Origin: Adhaeretor mobilis
GTDB lineage: Bacteria > Planctomycetota > Planctomycetia > Pirellulales > Lacipirellulaceae
Length of the DNA: 64,000 nucleotides
Assembly (NCBI RefSeq): GCF_007741515.1
Contig: NZ_CP036263.1
Span: 4,575,178-4,639,177 of the forward strand
Reading direction: 5' to 3'
Shown one piece after another: positions 9,258-16,980 of the stretch; the first letter of the stretch is position 1; each line of letters begins with the position of its first letter. The notes below the pieces were generated by a model. It was not told the origin of the DNA. It ran no database searches and worked only from the letters and a program-made list of their open reading frames with translations. The position numbers and the translations under genes are program-made.

Positions 9258-9630
9258 AGCCGGGCCTCTTCAATAACTGGGGTCAAATGAGCTTGGTCGA
9301 ATCGCACAGGATACCGTGGAATTCCCCGCGACGAAAGGGGGAGCGGGCCATAGAGTGCCGTTGCATTGTGAACACATCCGTTAATCGCCAACCAGAGGCA
9401 TTTGGCGGCAGAAATTGGGGTCGGTATTCGAGCAGTTACTGCCCGCGAGGCGATCAAGGTCGGCACCTAGCATACCCAAGCTTGATCGCACATCCAGTGT
9501 CATCAAAGACTTAACCCCTGCCTGCAGAAGGTGATAGGTTGCCGATGGCTGTCTTTTCCTGGAGGAAAAATGACGCTGTTCTGCTTTTATGCGACTGCTT
9601 TGCGACTGCCCGGTGCGTTAAAAAGTGAAT

Positions 9631-9660
9631 TTGACGTGAGTTCCTAGATATGGCTATGAT
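9631..9660 (+). promoter_or_regulatory. Sigma70-type promoter of the DUF1559 gene
   Basis: TTGACG and TATGAT are separated by 18 bases, each matching consensus at five of six positions. The predicted transcript start lies about 75 bases before the ATG at 9742. A short TTTTCCT/AGGAAAA palindrome lies further upstream near 9555-9570. Nothing else is recognisable in 9258-9741. Confidence 0.6.
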
Positions 9661-9741
9661 TGGGGCCCCCGGGAAGCTTTGCTTTCCAAGAGCCACCCCA
9701 CCCCATTTTCCCTCCCTAAGTTTGCCACGGAGTCTCCCACC

Positions 9742-10656
9742 ATGCGTGCCCCCCTGCGCCACACGGATTCCCGCCGCCGCGGTTTTACCCTCGTAGAACT
9801 CTTGGTCGTCATCGCCATCATCGGCGTCTTAGTCGGCCTGCTCCTCCCTGCCGTGCAAGCTGCTCGTGAGGCAGCCCGGCGTAACTCGTGCCAGAACAAC
9901 TTGAAGCAGCAAGGGCTCGCCCTGCAGATGCACCACGATACGAAGCAGCATTATCCCAAAGGTCGCAATAGCACGACACAGTACGGTACCTCCTGGGCAT
10001 TTTTCCTGCTTCCATTTATCGAACAACAGGGACTTTTCGACGCGTTCCAACCCAACGAGCGTGTTGATTCAGACGAGAATGCCGTCTCGATGCGCACTCC
10101 CATCGACATGTTCTACTGCCCAAGTCGACGCACTCCGGCGGCTGATCGCGACTTCGACAACAACGACAGTCCATCGGTCGTGCGCGGTGTTGCCGCCGGT
10201 GGTGACTTCGCAGCCAACGCAGGGTGGGATGTGAGATTTGGAATGAACGGCGTACTCACGAACGTTGAGCCAAGCGTTGTCGCCGGGCCGATCTACACCG
10301 GGTCACACATCAAAAACCGCTACATCACCGACGGACTCTCCCATACCTTCGCCTTGGGAGATCGGCATGTCCCTAGGAATCTCGATTCTCAAGAGGGCCT
10401 GGAACACCACGACGCAGGCGACACCGCCTTCTTTGCGGCAGATAATCCTCATGCCGTGTTGGCAGGCGTCAAAGACGGCCTTGCAGCCAGTGCAAATGAA
10501 AACTCCAACGAGAAATTCGGCAGCGAACACCCCGGCATCGTGCAGTTCGTCTACCTCGATGGCCACGTCAACGCGATTCCTGTCGATGCCGATATCGAAA
10601 CCCTCAAACGCCTAGCCGCCTTCGGCGACGGACAAGTGGTTGGAGATGCAACTTAG
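9742..10656 (+). CDS. DUF1559 pseudopilin-like protein
   Basis: The 304-residue protein has the prepilin cleavage and methylation motif [20 protein letters not shown], with Glu at the +5 position, followed by a hydrophobic helix and [14 protein letters not shown]. The remainder is the DUF1559 domain that is expanded in planctomycetes, ending with the conserved [19 protein letters not shown] block. It is probably exported and processed like a type II or IV pseudopilin; its role is not established. I start it at the ATG at 9742, with GGAG 10 bases upstream. The frame is open further upstream, but that part is not pilin-like. Confidence 0.92.
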   Translation: MRAPLRHTDSRRRGFTLVELLVVIAIIGVLVGLLLPAVQAAREAARRNSCQNNLKQQGLALQMHHDTKQHYPKGRNSTTQYGTSWAFFLLPFIEQQGLFDAFQPNERVDSDENAVSMRTPIDMFYCPSRRTPAADRDFDNNDSPSVVRGVAAGGDFAANAGWDVRFGMNGVLTNVEPSVVAGPIYTGSHIKNRYITDGLSHTFALGDRHVPRNLDSQEGLEHHDAGDTAFFAADNPHAVLAGVKDGLAASANENSNEKFGSEHPGIVQFVYLDGHVNAIPVDADIETLKRLAAFGDGQVVGDAT

Positions 10657-10660
10657 CTCA

Positions 10661-10827
10661 CGTAGCGTCCGCTGTGCGAACCGCCAATACAGAATGAATC
10701 CCCAACCAGGATCCACAAGAGCTCTCCACGACCGCTGCAACCGAATTGATAGGTCTTAGCCATCAGAGCTATTTCGCGCTTGCCGCTCACTAACATCCAA
10801 CTAATGGTCCGCACAGCGGTCCCTACG
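10661..10827. repeat. 167-bp element with 22-bp terminal inverted repeats
   Basis: Arms at 10661-10682 and 10806-10827 match at about 19 of 22 positions (core GGTCCGCACAGCGG). The element fills the space between the DUF1559 gene and ruvB, and its right arm covers the ruvB stop codon at 10823-10825. It has no coding capacity and resembles a miniature inverted-repeat element. Confidence 0.65.
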
Positions 10828-11899
10828 CAGAGGCCCCGAGCTCTTCCGGAGGGGTCTCACCCAAATGCGCGTAACCGGCCGTGGTGAGCTTCCTTCCTCG
10901 TGGACTTCGCACCACGAGCTCTGCCCTCAGGAGAAACGGCTCGACCTCGTCGGTCAGCGTATCGGGTGCCATGTTCAGCGTATGGGCGATCGCTTCCACG
11001 CCGACAGGGCCACCGTTGAATACGCGCAGAATGGTTTCCAGGTACTTGCGATCTTGTCCGTCGAGCCCCAACGGATCGACGCCCAACATGTCGAGCGCCG
11101 CTTTGGCCACGGCAAAAGTGGCTTCGCCATCGGCCTTTGTCGTGGCGTAATCGCGAACCCAACGTAGGCGGTTATTGGCAATCCGCGGCGTGCCACGACT
11201 ACACACAGCGATTTTTTGTGCCGCGTCGTCATCAATCTCCACTTTCAGCTTTTGGGCATTCCGTGTGACGATCTCGCACAACTCTTCCTGGTTGTAAAAT
11301 TCCAAATGCTCTCGCACCTGAAAACGATCTCTCAGCGGTGCCGACAGCAACCCGGTACGCGTCGTAGCGCCGATGATCGTAAACGGTGGCAAGGGCATGT
11401 TTAGTGTGCGAGCATTCACCCCCTCGCCAAGCGTAATATCGATCCGAAAATCTTCCATTGCCGGATACATGAACTCTTCGACCGCCTTGGGCAGTCGATG
11501 AATCTCGTCGATGAACAGCACGGAGCCTTCCGAGGCGTTTGTCAAATACGGCAGTAGGTCCTTAGGCGCGGCCAGTGCCGCACCGCTGGCGATTTGCAAC
11601 GGTACGTCCAACGCCCTGGGAATGCACATGGCGAAAGTCGTTTTCCCAAGGCCGGGCGGCCCGTCGAGTAAAATGTGCCCCAGTGGTTCCTTGCGAATTT
11701 GAGCCGCCTTGACGGCAATCATAATCCGCTCGTAGACCTCCCGCTGCCCAATCATGTCCTCCAGCCGCTTTGGCCGCAGGGCGGTATCCTCTTCTTTAGT
11801 GGTTAAGTCTTCATCCCCATCGCCACCAAACCCGCTCACGCCCGGCCGGTCAGGCGGAAGCTGGTCGTCGTCCCCAGATAGTATCGTTTCGCGAGTCAT
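10823..11899 (-). CDS. ruvB: Holliday junction branch migration ATPase RuvB
   Basis: RuvB is the hexameric motor that drives branch migration with RuvA. The 358-residue protein has Walker A GPPGLGKTT (80-88), Walker B DEIH (131-134), and the sensor and arginine-finger region ATTRTGLLSAPLRDRF. The C-terminal winged helix includes GVEAIAHTLN. An acidic N-terminal extension of about 40 residues precedes the usual RPKRLEDMIGQ start. ruvA and ruvC are not nearby. The stop codon lies inside the arm of an inverted-repeat element, so the last residues may have been altered by its insertion. Confidence 0.95.
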   Translation of the reverse strand: MTRETILSGDDDQLPPDRPGVSGFGGDGDEDLTTKEEDTALRPKRLEDMIGQREVYERIMIAVKAAQIRKEPLGHILLDGPPGLGKTTFAMCIPRALDVPLQIASGAALAAPKDLLPYLTNASEGSVLFIDEIHRLPKAVEEFMYPAMEDFRIDITLGEGVNARTLNMPLPPFTIIGATTRTGLLSAPLRDRFQVREHLEFYNQEELCEIVTRNAQKLKVEIDDDAAQKIAVCSRGTPRIANNRLRWVRDYATTKADGEATFAVAKAALDMLGVDPLGLDGQDRKYLETILRVFNGGPVGVEAIAHTLNMAPDTLTDEVEPFLLRAELVVRSPRGRKLTTAGYAHLGETPPEELGASA

Positions 11900-12073
11900 G
11901 AGTTGAATTGAGCTAAGGACTAATTAAGCAAGCCGGGGCATCCCGCCTCCAATGGAATCGCGAATAGCGTCCCCGAATGTCGATCCACCGGCACTCGTGA
12001 ACACCTGTACGCTACTCCCCCACTATATCAAATCGGTCGCAGGTCATGAAAGCGTGATTCGTATCCGGCGAAA

Positions 12074-12229
12074 AGGGTGGCATGGACAACTTGTTGCCCT
12101 GGAATCTTGAGGGAGTGAGTGCTTCTCGCTGCCAGACCCCAGATTCTTCAGAAAACTTCGTCGTTGCGGGCATGCAGCACAAGCCTGGCAGCCACTGATT
12201 CCAGGGTAGCAAGCTACCCATGCCACCCT
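12074..12229. repeat. 156-bp element with 32-bp terminal inverted repeats
   Basis: Arms at 12074-12105 and 12198-12229 agree at 27 of 32 positions and end in AGGGTGGCATGG / CCATGCCACCCT. The element occupies nearly half of the 365-base gap between ruvB and the PrsW gene. Short frames inside it are by-products of the palindrome. It looks like a miniature inverted-repeat element or a large REP. Confidence 0.75.
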
Positions 12230-12264
12230 GACTAAATTCTTATTGTTTGAGTTAGAATGCCATC

Positions 12265-13452
12265 ATGCTCTCTCAATCGCAACGCCACTGGATCGATCTC
12301 CGCACGCACGATGCCCGGTTTCTATTGTGGACAGCGGCGTCCATCCTGGGCCTAGGCATACTTGTCAGCTTTGCCGTCAGTGGGATTGATCCCGTGAACA
12401 ACTTTGTCGCCGAATCCCTAGAGCCCGATCTGAGTCAGCCCGACGCGCCCGATCCTGAGACACCATCCCCCGGCGACCCTATACCCGAGGGGCCATCCCC
12501 TTGGGAGGAGATTGAAGGGCAGGCTCGACAGGGTGAGTGGCTCGACGTTTTTCTGGCGATTCCTAAGGCCATGGTCGAAGGCTGGCGAAGCCGCGCCTCA
12601 ATAGGTCTCGCATTCCTGGTGTGCGGTTGCTGGCTTGCTTTCTCCCTGCAAGCAATCCAAACACCCAACCTGCACAGTCTCAGGTCTTGGGCTTGCTTCG
12701 TCGGGATACCCCTGGGAGTGCTAAGCATCTGGGGCACACTTTTTTTGTTGGTTTGGCAGGAGCAGTTTTGGGGACTGACAGAAAGCGAAGAGCTTGTGCC
12801 CGGCCTTCGATTCTTCATACTTGGCGTCGGCTTCCGCGAAGAGTTCAGCAAGTTCGTATGCTTCTTGCCGTTGCTTCCGTTTGTCCTATTTTCGCGAGAT
12901 GAGCTCGCCGCATTCATCACGGCTGGCTGCGTTGGACTAGGCTTTGCCCTAGAAGAAAACATCGGCTATTTCACACGAGAATGGGCCACCTCGACCCTGG
13001 GACGCATGATGACAGCCGCCCCGTTGCACATGTCGCTCACCGCATTGGTCGGATTGGCTGCTTACCGCGCGTGTCGCTGGCCGAAGCAGTGGGGTGCGCA
13101 CTTCTTTGGCGTCCTCGGGGCGGCCATCCTCGCCCACGGCCTGTACGACGCCTTCATCGTGCTGCCCGACTTGGTTGAATACAACATCCTCGCCTCGATC
13201 ATCTTCATCCTGATCGTCTGGCAATTCTTCCGCGAGCTGAAAGAACTTCGAAAAATGCGGCGCGAGAGTTTCTCGCTATCGGCCAACTTCGTCATCTGCA
13301 CGAGCACGGTGGTCGCTGCCACGCTGGTTGTGCTGAGCAGTTGGTTGGGCATTCACCTTGCCGCCAAGGTCTTGATCCCCTCGTTGATCTCGCAAGCGCT
13401 GATGGCCTACTTGTTCTTGCGTGAAATGCCTGAGTCGCTGGTCACAGTGTGA
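12265..13452 (+). CDS. PrsW-family intramembrane protease
   Basis: This 395-residue multi-spanning membrane protein has the PrsW motifs in order: EEFSK (192-196), the Glu pair 230-231 in GFALEENIGY, His255 in PLHMSLTAL and His291/Asp295 in HGLYDAF. PrsW proteases cut membrane-anchored anti-sigma factors or similar targets within the bilayer. Between the first membrane helix (about 20-40) and the next is a proline-rich acidic loop (residues 55-85) that is unusual for the family. Additional helices extend beyond residue 300. No sigma or anti-sigma gene is adjacent, so the substrate is unknown. It converges with the PEP-CTERM gene, with only 19 bases between stops. Confidence 0.88.
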   Translation: MLSQSQRHWIDLRTHDARFLLWTAASILGLGILVSFAVSGIDPVNNFVAESLEPDLSQPDAPDPETPSPGDPIPEGPSPWEEIEGQARQGEWLDVFLAIPKAMVEGWRSRASIGLAFLVCGCWLAFSLQAIQTPNLHSLRSWACFVGIPLGVLSIWGTLFLLVWQEQFWGLTESEELVPGLRFFILGVGFREEFSKFVCFLPLLPFVLFSRDELAAFITAGCVGLGFALEENIGYFTREWATSTLGRMMTAAPLHMSLTALVGLAAYRACRWPKQWGAHFFGVLGAAILAHGLYDAFIVLPDLVEYNILASIIFILIVWQFFRELKELRKMRRESFSLSANFVICTSTVVAATLVVLSSWLGIHLAAKVLIPSLISQALMAYLFLREMPESLVTV

Positions 13453-13471
13453 GCGACGCGTTGCAAGCGGA

Positions 13472-14305
13472 CTATCGACGCCAACGCCGACACGAACTGA
13501 GCGACGCTCCCAGCATCAAGAGCAGTGTCGTCGTCGGCTCCGGCACATCGTGCCCTGGTGAGTCGCCACTCACGACACCGATGTCGATGCTCTTCTTCTT
13601 GATGAATGCGGTTGCTGCGTCGTCCGCGGATGTCTGCAGCGTGTTGTCGAACGTTAAACGCAGCGCCGTTACGCTTCCGTTAATTTGCAAACTACTGAGG
13701 TACGCCGCCAGATCGATGTTTGCCGCACCGCTCCAAATGACAGCAGTCCCGTCGTCACCAGGGCGGGAATACTGTCCACCGTTGGGTCCCGAACCTGTCC
13801 CCAAGATGAGATTGGTGGCCTGCGTGGCCAGATTGACAGCTGCTCCATCGACTTCGAGAACCGTCCAAATGAAGGCAGCGCCAACTGAAGCGTTTGCCTC
13901 GCGACCGGTGAGCCCACCCAAAGAGTAATCTCCCAACTCGCTGATATTGATGCTCTCGAGTCCCTTTCCGACGTTGGACCTGATAACAGTCGAAAGCTGG
14001 CTGTCGAGCGAGTCGGCAGTATTGTTCGATGATTCCGAAGAGAAACCTTGCGGATCGAGGTGCAGCGAATTCCCAATACTGATCGGCCCGCCTGTGCCCG
14101 GCATCGGTGCGAACAGCGAGGTCGCCTCGTCGTTGTTTTCTTTAACGTCCAGGAACATCACATCCGTACCTGCGATGTCACCCCAGGAAAACGTCCCCGC
14201 GCTGGCGATCGAAGGCAGGGCGCAGATCGCCATGACAGCAACCATCGTCACTCTAATCGGGAATCGACTGCTTCGCTTGTTGATACTCATTGTGTTGATA
14301 CTCAT
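13472..14305 (-). CDS. PEP-CTERM sorted secreted protein
   Basis: The 277-residue protein has an N-terminal signal peptide ending near SIASA and a C-terminal PEP-CTERM signal: VPEPTTTLLLML, a short hydrophobic stretch and a basic tail RRWRR. Such proteins are recognised by exosortase, which is not encoded in this window. The middle is low in Cys and rich in Gly, Ser, Thr and Asn, typical of extracellular proteins; no catalytic domain is evident. The start region carries a tandem 12-base repeat giving MSINTMSIN, so either ATG (14305 or 14290) could be used. A terminator-like hairpin sits in its leader. Confidence 0.88.
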   Translation of the reverse strand: MSINTMSINKRSSRFPIRVTMVAVMAICALPSIASAGTFSWGDIAGTDVMFLDVKENNDEATSLFAPMPGTGGPISIGNSLHLDPQGFSSESSNNTADSLDSQLSTVIRSNVGKGLESINISELGDYSLGGLTGREANASVGAAFIWTVLEVDGAAVNLATQATNLILGTGSGPNGGQYSRPGDDGTAVIWSGAANIDLAAYLSSLQINGSVTALRLTFDNTLQTSADDAATAFIKKKSIDIGVVSGDSPGHDVPEPTTTLLLMLGASLSSCRRWRR

Positions 14306-14344
14306 AGGATGACTACTTTCGTGAGATACATTGGCGTGGCCAAC

Positions 14345-14413
14345 AAAAAAGCCGGCATAGATGGGCGCATACTTTCCCCAAGAGGGGGGAGTATTGCGTC
14401 TATCTACACCGGC
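14345..14413 (-). terminator. Intrinsic terminator-like hairpin in the leader of the PEP-CTERM gene
   Basis: On the minus strand a long imperfect stem (arms 14392-14413 and 14351-14372, GCCGG at the base) with an inner C/G-rich loop is followed at once by six T. It lies 40 bases upstream of the PEP-CTERM start and 250 bases downstream of the GcvH-like gene. It could end the upstream transcript or act as an attenuator in the PEP-CTERM leader. The remaining part of 14306-14663 shows no gene. Confidence 0.6.
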
Positions 14414-14663
14414 TCTGCGTTAGTTCTGACTCTTGGAAGAAGGAATCGGGGATATTCGGGAGATACCCGAGAACAATTCCAGCCTAATCAGCCCCAGTAA
14501 ACAAGGCAAGTTTTTTCGCCCAATTTGGCAAAATAGCAGTGACAGATCGTTGAAAGAGCAAAGCAAATACTCTGCTTCTTTCCGACGTATTATCTAGGCT
14601 TGCGTGATCGGCTCGGAAAAAACTAACCGCTCGTCCGAATCCCTAACGTCCTATTACTTTTTC

Positions 14664-15101
14664 TCACTCATTCATCTGCCCCTTGATCGTGCGCTGGGTG
14701 ACTTCCCACACTGCTTCCAAGTGAACAATGTAATCGGCAGGGGAGAGAAGGGCACTTCCATCGCCAATCATTTCAAAGAGCCAACCGTCACCGTACTTGT
14801 CCACGTTGATGGTTGATGGGTCAGAGAGTAGCACATCGTTGATGAGCGACAACTCACCCGCGAGCGGCGCGTAGAGCGATGCCTCCGCCTTTTGGCTTTC
14901 GATTTGGCCAATCTCCTGCCGCTCAGCCAAAGTAGCCCCTGCTTCGACTTCCCAATCAAGAAAGTAAACATCCTGCAGCAAACGCACGGCATAAGCTCCG
15001 AAGCCGAAGCGATAATTCCCACTCGCAAGCTCTTGAGCCCACAAGTGGTTCTTCGCGTAGAGCCGATCGGTGGGGAAATCCGCCTGGAACTCACCCATCA
15101 T
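14664..15101 (-). CDS. GcvH-like lipoyl carrier protein
   Basis: The 145-residue protein has the glycine cleavage H fold: YAKNHLWAQE near the start, VYFLDWEVEAGATL, the lipoylation site IESQKAEASLYAP with Lys71, and INDVLLSDPSTIN...GDGWLFEM. A functional lipoyl arm is therefore expected. No gcvT, gcvP or lipoate ligase gene is nearby; it closes a run containing a radical SAM enzyme and acyl-processing genes, so it may serve a different pathway. I start at the ATG at 15101. The open frame further upstream (to 15143) reads through repeats linked to the inserted four-helix-bundle gene and is unlikely to be native. No clear ribosome binding site is seen. Confidence 0.85.
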   Translation of the reverse strand: MMGEFQADFPTDRLYAKNHLWAQELASGNYRFGFGAYAVRLLQDVYFLDWEVEAGATLAERQEIGQIESQKAEASLYAPLAGELSLINDVLLSDPSTINVDKYGDGWLFEMIGDGSALLSPADYIVHLEAVWEVTQRTIKGQMNE

Positions 15102-15110
15102 GAATGACAG

Positions 15111-15142
15111 GCTATTGGCTTTCGGCTGTTGGCTGTTGGCCA
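15111..15142. repeat. GGCTGTTGGC repeats flanking the four-helix-bundle gene (3' side)
   Basis: Imperfect tandem units of GGCTGTTG and GCTATTGGCT lie just past the stop of the four-helix-bundle gene. The matching sequence occurs in inverted orientation on the other side at 15533-15559. Similar repeats often accompany this gene family, which spreads between genomes (inference from general experience). Confidence 0.55.
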
Positions 15143-15158
15143 TAATTTCTCAAGCAGC

Positions 15159-15515
15159 TTAACTTTTACGTAGTCTTGACAACAAAGCATTGAGCATACG
15201 CCGGGTGCTGCCGAGTTTCTCAGTGATCGTTTGATATTCCTCGTCTGGCAGAAATCCGAGATCTCTCGACAACAGCAATTGGTAGTCGACTTCGCTAGCT
15301 GAACCTTGTGACATTTGCACAAAGCGAGCAAAGTCAGCGTCGCTGCCTCGACCACACCCTTCTGCAAGATTTGACCCAATTGAACAAGAGGCGCGGCGCA
15401 ATTGAGAAACCAACCCGAACCGTTCGTCGCCAGGAAATACTTTGGTGACCTCGTAAACGATCAGAGTAAACTGGTGAGCAAGTTTCCACACCTCAAGATT
15501 CCGAAAGTCTTGCAT
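15159..15515 (-). CDS. Four-helix-bundle protein (23S rRNA intervening-sequence family)
   Basis: The 118-residue protein begins MQDFRNLEVWKLAHQFTLIV and contains VSQLRRASCSIGSNLAEGCGRG and FVQMSQGSASEVDYQLLL, the signature of the four-helix-bundle family first found in 23S rRNA intervening sequences. Its function is unknown; these genes are typically patchy and mobile. AAGGGA about 9 bases upstream supports the ATG at 15515; an in-frame start at 15551 lacks family similarity. It lies 45 bases after the radical SAM gene and 57 bases before the GcvH-like gene, flanked by inverted GGCTGTT repeats, and appears inserted into the operon. Confidence 0.88.
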   Translation of the reverse strand: MQDFRNLEVWKLAHQFTLIVYEVTKVFPGDERFGLVSQLRRASCSIGSNLAEGCGRGSDADFARFVQMSQGSASEVDYQLLLSRDLGFLPDEEYQTITEKLGSTRRMLNALLSRLRKS

Positions 15516-15532
15516 TATCCGATCCCTTACTT

Positions 15533-15559
15533 GCCAATAGCTAACAGCCAAGAGCTGTT
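15533..15559. repeat. GGCTGTTAGCTATTGGC repeat flanking the four-helix-bundle gene (5' side)
   Basis: On the minus strand the sequence reads AACAGCTCTTGGCTGTTAGC and continues TATTGGC. It is the inverted counterpart of the units at 15111-15142, and it touches the stop codon of the radical SAM gene at 15561. Confidence 0.5.
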
Positions 15560-15560
15560 T

Positions 15561-16862
15561 CTAGGTATATCTTACGCCCTGGTGTTCCGCCTCAAAGAAC
15601 GCCGGCAGCAAACCGTCGACCCTCAGCAACCCAGCGCGAGTCAATTCGATCCGTCCGTCGGCGATTGTCACATAGCCGTTTGCCACATGCTCGTCCCAGG
15701 CCGATTGCCAGTGATCGATGATGTCCACGCCAAATTTTTCTTGGTAGTACTTAGGGTCGAGATAACCCTTTTTCATTTGCAGAATCATCTCGCGGACGAG
15801 TGCCTGATGCGGAGTGATTCTGAGGGCCCGCGACAACGGCAACTTGCCCGCCTCGAGGCTACCGCAATAGTCTTCCCACTCTGGAAGATTTTGATAATGC
15901 ACCCCCGAGATATGCCCGAAGCTCGCAATGCCGGTGGCCAACAAGTCGCTTCCTTGCCAGAGGTTATCGCGATAGCTGAAGTTCACTGCTTCAGGGTCGC
16001 GCACCATCGTGTACGCACTCGACACAGCATAGCCGGCCGCTGCGAATTGATCGAACGCATAATCGACCCACTCACGCTTCTGCGGCCAATCGGCCACAGG
16101 CGTTTCGATCTCGTTGCCAAGAATATCCTTGGAGTAAACTGTATTGAACGGTAACTCCATTTGGTAAATCGTGACGCTATCCGGCTGCATGTCGAGCGCC
16201 CTAGCGACCGTGTCTTTCCACTTGTCGGTCGTATCACCAGCCATGCCGGCTATCAGATCGATATTCACATTCGGAAAGTTCGCGGCTTGGATCCACGGCC
16301 AGGCTTTGTAGATTTCTGGCGACTCGTGAGCCCGCCCGTTCGCGCTGAGGATTTCATCGTCGAAATGCTCTACACCCAGGCTCAGTCGTGTAATGCCCAG
16401 TTCGCGCAACGCATGAACCTTAGGCTCGCTCAGGGTACCCGGCTCGCACTCGAAAGTCACTTCCTCAGCCTTATCCCAACTGATGTTCGCTTCTAGGCGG
16501 TCCACCAAGCGGCGAAGCTGTTTCACGCTCAAGTATGAGGGCGTGCCACCACCGAAGTACACAAATCGAAACGGTCGGTCGCCCATCGCGGGCACTTGGC
16601 TCACTAACTCGATTTCTTTCGAGAGCGTCGCCATATAGCGTTCGATATTGTCCGCGTTCTTGTCGGTAAACACTTTGAAGTAACAGAACTTGCAGCGTTT
16701 TCTGCAAAACGGAATATGCAAATACAGCCCCAAAGGTACGTCCGCAGGCGGTGCATCGAGCGCAGCCTGCACCTCGCCCACATCCTCAGCCGACCATTGG
16801 GAGAACGGCGGATAGTTGCTAATAAAGTAACTGCCAACCTCTGTCTTCGTTGATTCTGCCAT
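15561..16862 (-). CDS. HemW/HemN-like radical SAM protein
   Basis: The 433-residue protein has the radical SAM cluster Cys53-x3-Cys57-x2-Cys60 (CRKRCKFC) after LYLHIPF, the SAM-binding GGGTPS (105-110), and the later ECEPGTL, LGITRLSLGVE and NIDLIAGMAG blocks of the coproporphyrinogen oxidase-like group. The C-terminal winged-helix region (RITPHQALVREMILQMKKGY) is also typical. It could be a heme chaperone or an oxidoreductase; the group is functionally diverse. I start at the ATG at 16862 because the preceding 14 residues are not family-like. The AT-rich 118-base gap upstream contains a perfect TTGACA but no well-spaced -10. Its neighbours suggest a role in an acyl-processing operon. Confidence 0.88.
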   Translation of the reverse strand: MAESTKTEVGSYFISNYPPFSQWSAEDVGEVQAALDAPPADVPLGLYLHIPFCRKRCKFCYFKVFTDKNADNIERYMATLSKEIELVSQVPAMGDRPFRFVYFGGGTPSYLSVKQLRRLVDRLEANISWDKAEEVTFECEPGTLSEPKVHALRELGITRLSLGVEHFDDEILSANGRAHESPEIYKAWPWIQAANFPNVNIDLIAGMAGDTTDKWKDTVARALDMQPDSVTIYQMELPFNTVYSKDILGNEIETPVADWPQKREWVDYAFDQFAAAGYAVSSAYTMVRDPEAVNFSYRDNLWQGSDLLATGIASFGHISGVHYQNLPEWEDYCGSLEAGKLPLSRALRITPHQALVREMILQMKKGYLDPKYYQEKFGVDIIDHWQSAWDEHVANGYVTIADGRIELTRAGLLRVDGLLPAFFEAEHQGVRYT

Positions 16863-16980
16863 AGTTTTGTAACTCGTAATGAACGCGAAGCAAATTAGGA
16901 CCACTAACTATCGCTATTTAACACTAGTATCACTGGCATCAGTGTCAATTCGCGAAAATTAGTGTTCCCAAAATAGCACT

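Noticed and set aside
12012-12221. Small minus-strand frame between ruvB and the PrsW gene
   Set aside because: It lies mostly within the inverted-repeat element at 12074-12229, so the frame is a by-product of the repeat.
16905-16980. Possible promoter with TTGACA between the beta-propeller and radical SAM genes
   Set aside because: The -35 match is perfect, but no -10 element lies at 16-18 bases, so I did not list it.
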